The translations under genes and the position numbers were made by a program. From positions 1 through 7,528 of the forward strand of contig CAYVUV010000371.1 of NCBI GenBank assembly GCA_964455095.1: DNA of 7,528 nucleotides, read 5' to 3'. This stretch comes from CAYVUV01 sp964455095 (lineage in GTDB: Bacteria > Desulfobacterota > Binatia > HRBIN30 > CADEER01). Within the stretch, counting starts at the first letter, position 1. Each line of letters opens with the position of its first letter. Of the stretch, positions 4,753 through 7,528 are shown in pieces. Below the pieces are notes generated by a model. It was not told where the DNA came from. It did not search any database and saw only the letters and a list, made by a program, of their open reading frames with translations.

Positions 4753-7528
4753 TTGCCCGTGTGGTCGGCGAACAAAGGTACCCACGCGAGAGGGCTCCCG
4801 GTGCGTCGCGGTCTCGAAGCGTACTGGTCGCTACCCCCGGACGAGGTCGTCCGGTTGCTCGACACCAGCGCCATCGGCCTGCGCTCCGACGAGGCGGCGA
4901 ACCGCCTGGCGCAGTCCGGCCCCAACGAGTTGCGGGAGCAGCTCCCCCCGACCCGGACCCGCACGCTCTGGAACCAGTTGCGCAGCCCGCTGTTGCTGCT
5001 CCTGCTCTTCGCCGCCGGCGCCTCGGCGCTGACGGGGGAGCCCATCGATGCCGCGATCGTGCTCGTCATCGTGCTGGCCAGCGTCTGGATCGGCTACTCG
5101 CGGGAGTACCGGGCGCAGACGGCGGCGGAGGCACTGCGCGCGCGGGTGCAGACGCACGCCAAAGCGATGCGCGACGGGAAGGAGGTGGGCATTCCGGTCC
5201 GCGAGGTGGTGCCGGGGGATGTGGTCGTCTTATCGGCCGGCAGTCTGGTTCCCGCCGACGGCATTCTACTCGACGCGACCGACTTCTTCGTCAATGAGGC
5301 GGTGCTGACCGGTGAGAGCTTTCCGGTCGCGAAGAAGCCGGGCGTCGTCGCAGTCGATGCTCCTCTCGCTGCCCGCCTGCACTCGGTCTTTCTCGGCACC
5401 AACGTGCGCAGCGGGACGGCGCGCTGTCTGATCGTCGACACCGGTTCGGCCACCCAGTTCGGCCAGATCGCGCATCGCCTGACGCTGCGCCCGCCGGAGA
5501 CCGAGTTCGACCGCGGCATCCGCCGCTTCGGCTATCTGCTCAGCAGCATCATGTTGATCATGGTGCTGGTGGTGTTCGCCATCAACACGCTGCTCGGCCG
5601 TCCTCCGGTCGAAACGCTGCTGTTCTCGATCGCGCTCGCCGTCGGGCTCAGCCCCGAGCTGCTGCCCGCCATCCTGAGCGTCAACCTCGCCCGCGGCGCG
5701 CAGATGATGGCGGGGCACGGCGTGCTGGTGAGGAGATTGAGCGCCATCGAGAATCTCGGCAGCGTCGACGTGCTCTGCACCGACAAGACCGGCACGCTGA
5801 CCGAGGGAGTGGTCAAGCTCGAGGGCGCCTACGATGCGGGTGGAGCGCCCTCGGCGCCGGTGTTGGAGCTGGCGAGCTGCAACGCCGCGCTGCAGGTGGG
5901 CCTGGCCAACCCGCTCGACGAGGCCATTTTGCTTGCTCACAGGCCCGATCTCTCCCGCGTCGAGAAGCTGGCCGAGGTCCCGTACGACTTCATCCGCAAG
6001 CGGCTCAGCGTCGTGGTGCGCGATCCGACCGGTGTGCGGCTGATCACCAAGGGCGCCTTCGAGCAGGTGCTCGAAGTGTGCACGCAGCTCGGCGAGGGCG
6101 CGCCGCTCGATGCGGCCGGCATCGCCGCCCTGCGCGAGCGATTTCTCGCCTGGGGCGCTGAGGGGATCCGCGTGCTCGGCGTCGCCGCGCGCGCGCTCGG
6201 CCAACAGCCCGCCTACGGGCGCGCCGACGAGCACGACCTGACCTTCCTCGGCTTTCTCACCTTCCTCGACCATCCCAAGCCGGGCGTCAGCGAGGCCATC
6301 GCCGACCTCGCGCGGCTGGGAGTGTCCGTCAAGCTCATCACCGGCGACAGCAAGCTGGTGGCCCAGTACGTTGCGCATCGCGTCGGTCTGCGTGCCGACC
6401 GCGTCCTGACCGGCAAGGACCTCGACGAGCAGCACGACGAGGCGCTGTGGCGCGCTGCGGAGCAGACCGACCTCTTCGTCGAAGTCGACCCCAATCAGAA
6501 GGAGCGGATCATCCTGGCGCTGAAGAAGATGGGTCACGTGGTCGGCTTTCTGGGCGACGGGGTCAACGACGCACCGGCCATGCACGCCGCCGACACCAGC
6601 CTGTCGGTGGTGGAGGCGGTCGACGTGGCGCGGGACGCGGCCGACTTCGTCCTCCTCGAGCAACAGCTCGACGTCATCCGGCGCGGCATCGAGGAAGGCC
6701 GCAAGACGTTCGCCAACACGCTCAAGTACGTGCTGACCACCATGAGCGCCAACCTCGGCAACATGGTCAGCATGGCCGTGGCCTCGATGTTTCTGCCCTT
6801 CCTGCCGCTCCTCGCGCCGCAGATTCTGCTCAACAATTTTCTCTCCGACATCCCCGCCATCGGTCTGGCGGGCGACAGCGTGGACCGCGAGCTGGTCTCC
6901 TACCCGCGGCGCTGGGACATGCGCTTCATCGCCAGGTTCATGGTGCAATTCGGTCTGTTGAGCTCCGTCTTCGATTTCCTGACCTTCGGCGTGCTGCTGT
7001 ACCTGTTCAACGCCACGCCAGAGCTGTTCCATACAGGCTGGTTCGTCGAATCCCTTCTGACGGAGCTCGTGATTGCGCTGGTGGTACGCACGCGAAGACC
7101 CTTCTTCCGCAGCCGCCCGGGAAGCCTGTTGCTGACCTCGACGCTTCTCCTCGTCGCGCTGACACTGGCGATCCCCTACCTGCCGTACATGGACCTGCTC
7201 GGTTTCGTGCCGCTCGGCGAACTCGCGACGCGCGCCTTGCTCTATGCGTGGCTGTTCGTCGCGATCCCGGCGGGGGTGTCGCTGGTCGTCAACCTGCTCG
7301 CCGCGCCTGCACCGCGCCGGCTCGCCGAACGCTCGCTCGCCGACCGGCTGCGCGTCGCAGCGGCGATGCTGCGCGGGAACGCCAACCCGGCACAGCGCCA
7401 CGCATTTGAGGAACAACTCGAAGGGGGCGGCAGCGAAATCCTAGCGCGGCTGCACCTCGCTGGCGTCGAGCACATGCTGACGGCGGAGCATAAGGCGCGG
7501 CTCGAAGCGGCGGCGCAGACGACGACTG
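4753..7528 (+). CDS. mgtA: P3B (MgtA/MgtB-like) P-type ATPase, probable Mg2+ importer (3' end cut by window edge)
   Basis: An inner-membrane cation pump that couples ATP hydrolysis to transport, most likely Mg2+ uptake as in characterised P3B enzymes. 925 residues are visible without a stop. In order: cytoplasmic N-terminus; M1 (about 80-95) and M2 (98-115); actuator domain with TGES (186-189); M3 (about 261-279); M4 with the P3B-type motif AVGLSPELLP (296-305), Glu302 in the ion path; phosphorylation motif DKTGTLT with Asp344; KGAF (433-436); TGDS (530-533); GDGVNDAPA (601-609); M6 with LNNFLSD (693-699); and the last helices ending near residue 850. There is no CPx motif or HMA domain, which argues against a heavy-metal (P1B) pump. 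The family's DPP hinge reads DHP (506-508). Beyond the usual end there are 75 or more soluble residues (851-925), helical, charged and continuing off the window. The TTG start follows from the GAGGAGG site. The symbol reflects the family; ion specificity is inferred. Confidence 0.93.
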   Translation, partial: MPVWSANKGTHARGLPVRRGLEAYWSLPPDEVVRLLDTSAIGLRSDEAANRLAQSGPNELREQLPPTRTRTLWNQLRSPLLLLLLFAAGASALTGEPIDAAIVLVIVLASVWIGYSREYRAQTAAEALRARVQTHAKAMRDGKEVGIPVREVVPGDVVVLSAGSLVPADGILLDATDFFVNEAVLTGESFPVAKKPGVVAVDAPLAARLHSVFLGTNVRSGTARCLIVDTGSATQFGQIAHRLTLRPPETEFDRGIRRFGYLLSSIMLIMVLVVFAINTLLGRPPVETLLFSIALAVGLSPELLPAILSVNLARGAQMMAGHGVLVRRLSAIENLGSVDVLCTDKTGTLTEGVVKLEGAYDAGGAPSAPVLELASCNAALQVGLANPLDEAILLAHRPDLSRVEKLAEVPYDFIRKRLSVVVRDPTGVRLITKGAFEQVLEVCTQLGEGAPLDAAGIAALRERFLAWGAEGIRVLGVAARALGQQPAYGRADEHDLTFLGFLTFLDHPKPGVSEAIADLARLGVSVKLITGDSKLVAQYVAHRVGLRADRVLTGKDLDEQHDEALWRAAEQTDLFVEVDPNQKERIILALKKMGHVVGFLGDGVNDAPAMHAADTSLSVVEAVDVARDAADFVLLEQQLDVIRRGIEEGRKTFANTLKYVLTTMSANLGNMVSMAVASMFLPFLPLLAPQILLNNFLSDIPAIGLAGDSVDRELVSYPRRWDMRFIARFMVQFGLLSSVFDFLTFGVLLYLFNATPELFHTGWFVESLLTELVIALVVRTRRPFFRSRPGSLLLTSTLLLVALTLAIPYLPYMDLLGFVPLGELATRALLYAWLFVAIPAGVSLVVNLLAAPAPRRLAERSLADRLRVAAAMLRGNANPAQRHAFEEQLEGGGSEILARLHLAGVEHMLTAEHKARLEAAAQTTT

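Noticed and set aside
5266..7416. 716-residue open frame antisense to the ATPase
   Set aside because: Product is rich in His, Gln, Arg, Glu and Asp with no recognisable domain. It is antisense to invariant P-type ATPase motifs, a common artefact in GC-rich genes.
4753..7528. Heavy-metal (copper, zinc or cadmium) P1B ATPase, tempting because of the MerA-like neighbour
   Set aside because: No CPC/SPC motif or HMA domain; M4 carries the SPELLP form and the M6 and C-terminal helices match the P3B Mg2+ group.

Overview
The window is GC-rich and densely coding, with strong G/C preference at third codon positions. This fits a free-living, high-GC environmental bacterium (a proteobacterium, acidobacterium or a related uncultured soil or sediment lineage). 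Nothing in the sequence fixes the phylum. There are no RNA genes, insertion sequences, CRISPR arrays or integration signatures. Five genes account for about 94% of the bases.

Minus strand, from right to left (the direction of transcription): a single-domain universal stress protein (4523-4077); glucose-6-phosphate dehydrogenase zwf (3922-2537); a signal-less glucoamylase/GH144-like glycosidase of the PF10091 type (2540-1245), whose GTG start overlaps the zwf stop by four bases; and a MerA-like FAD-dependent disulfide reductase (1182 to beyond base 1), cut by the window edge. The 62-base gap between the glycosidase and the reductase is filled by nine copies of a degenerate 7-bp repeat. Plus strand: a Mg2+-ATPase-like P-type ATPase of the P3B (MgtA) family runs from a TTG start at 4753 past the right edge. 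It carries an unusual soluble C-terminal tail. The stress-protein and ATPase genes diverge from a 229-bp intergenic region that contains direct and inverted repeats.

A possible joint logic, which is inference only: the glycosidase frees sugar from a cytoplasmic or osmoregulatory glucan, Zwf oxidises glucose-6-phosphate to make reduced nicotinamide cofactor, and the reductase spends it on a disulfide, metal or other electron acceptor. The stress protein and cation ATPase would make this a stress or ion-homeostasis locus. No single gene is an unknown family. The points of interest are the coupling of zwf to a glucanase-type enzyme, the lost cofactor-binding Arg in Zwf, the heptamer repeat, the ATPase tail and the divergent regulatory region. 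Several long open frames antisense to these genes are composition artefacts.
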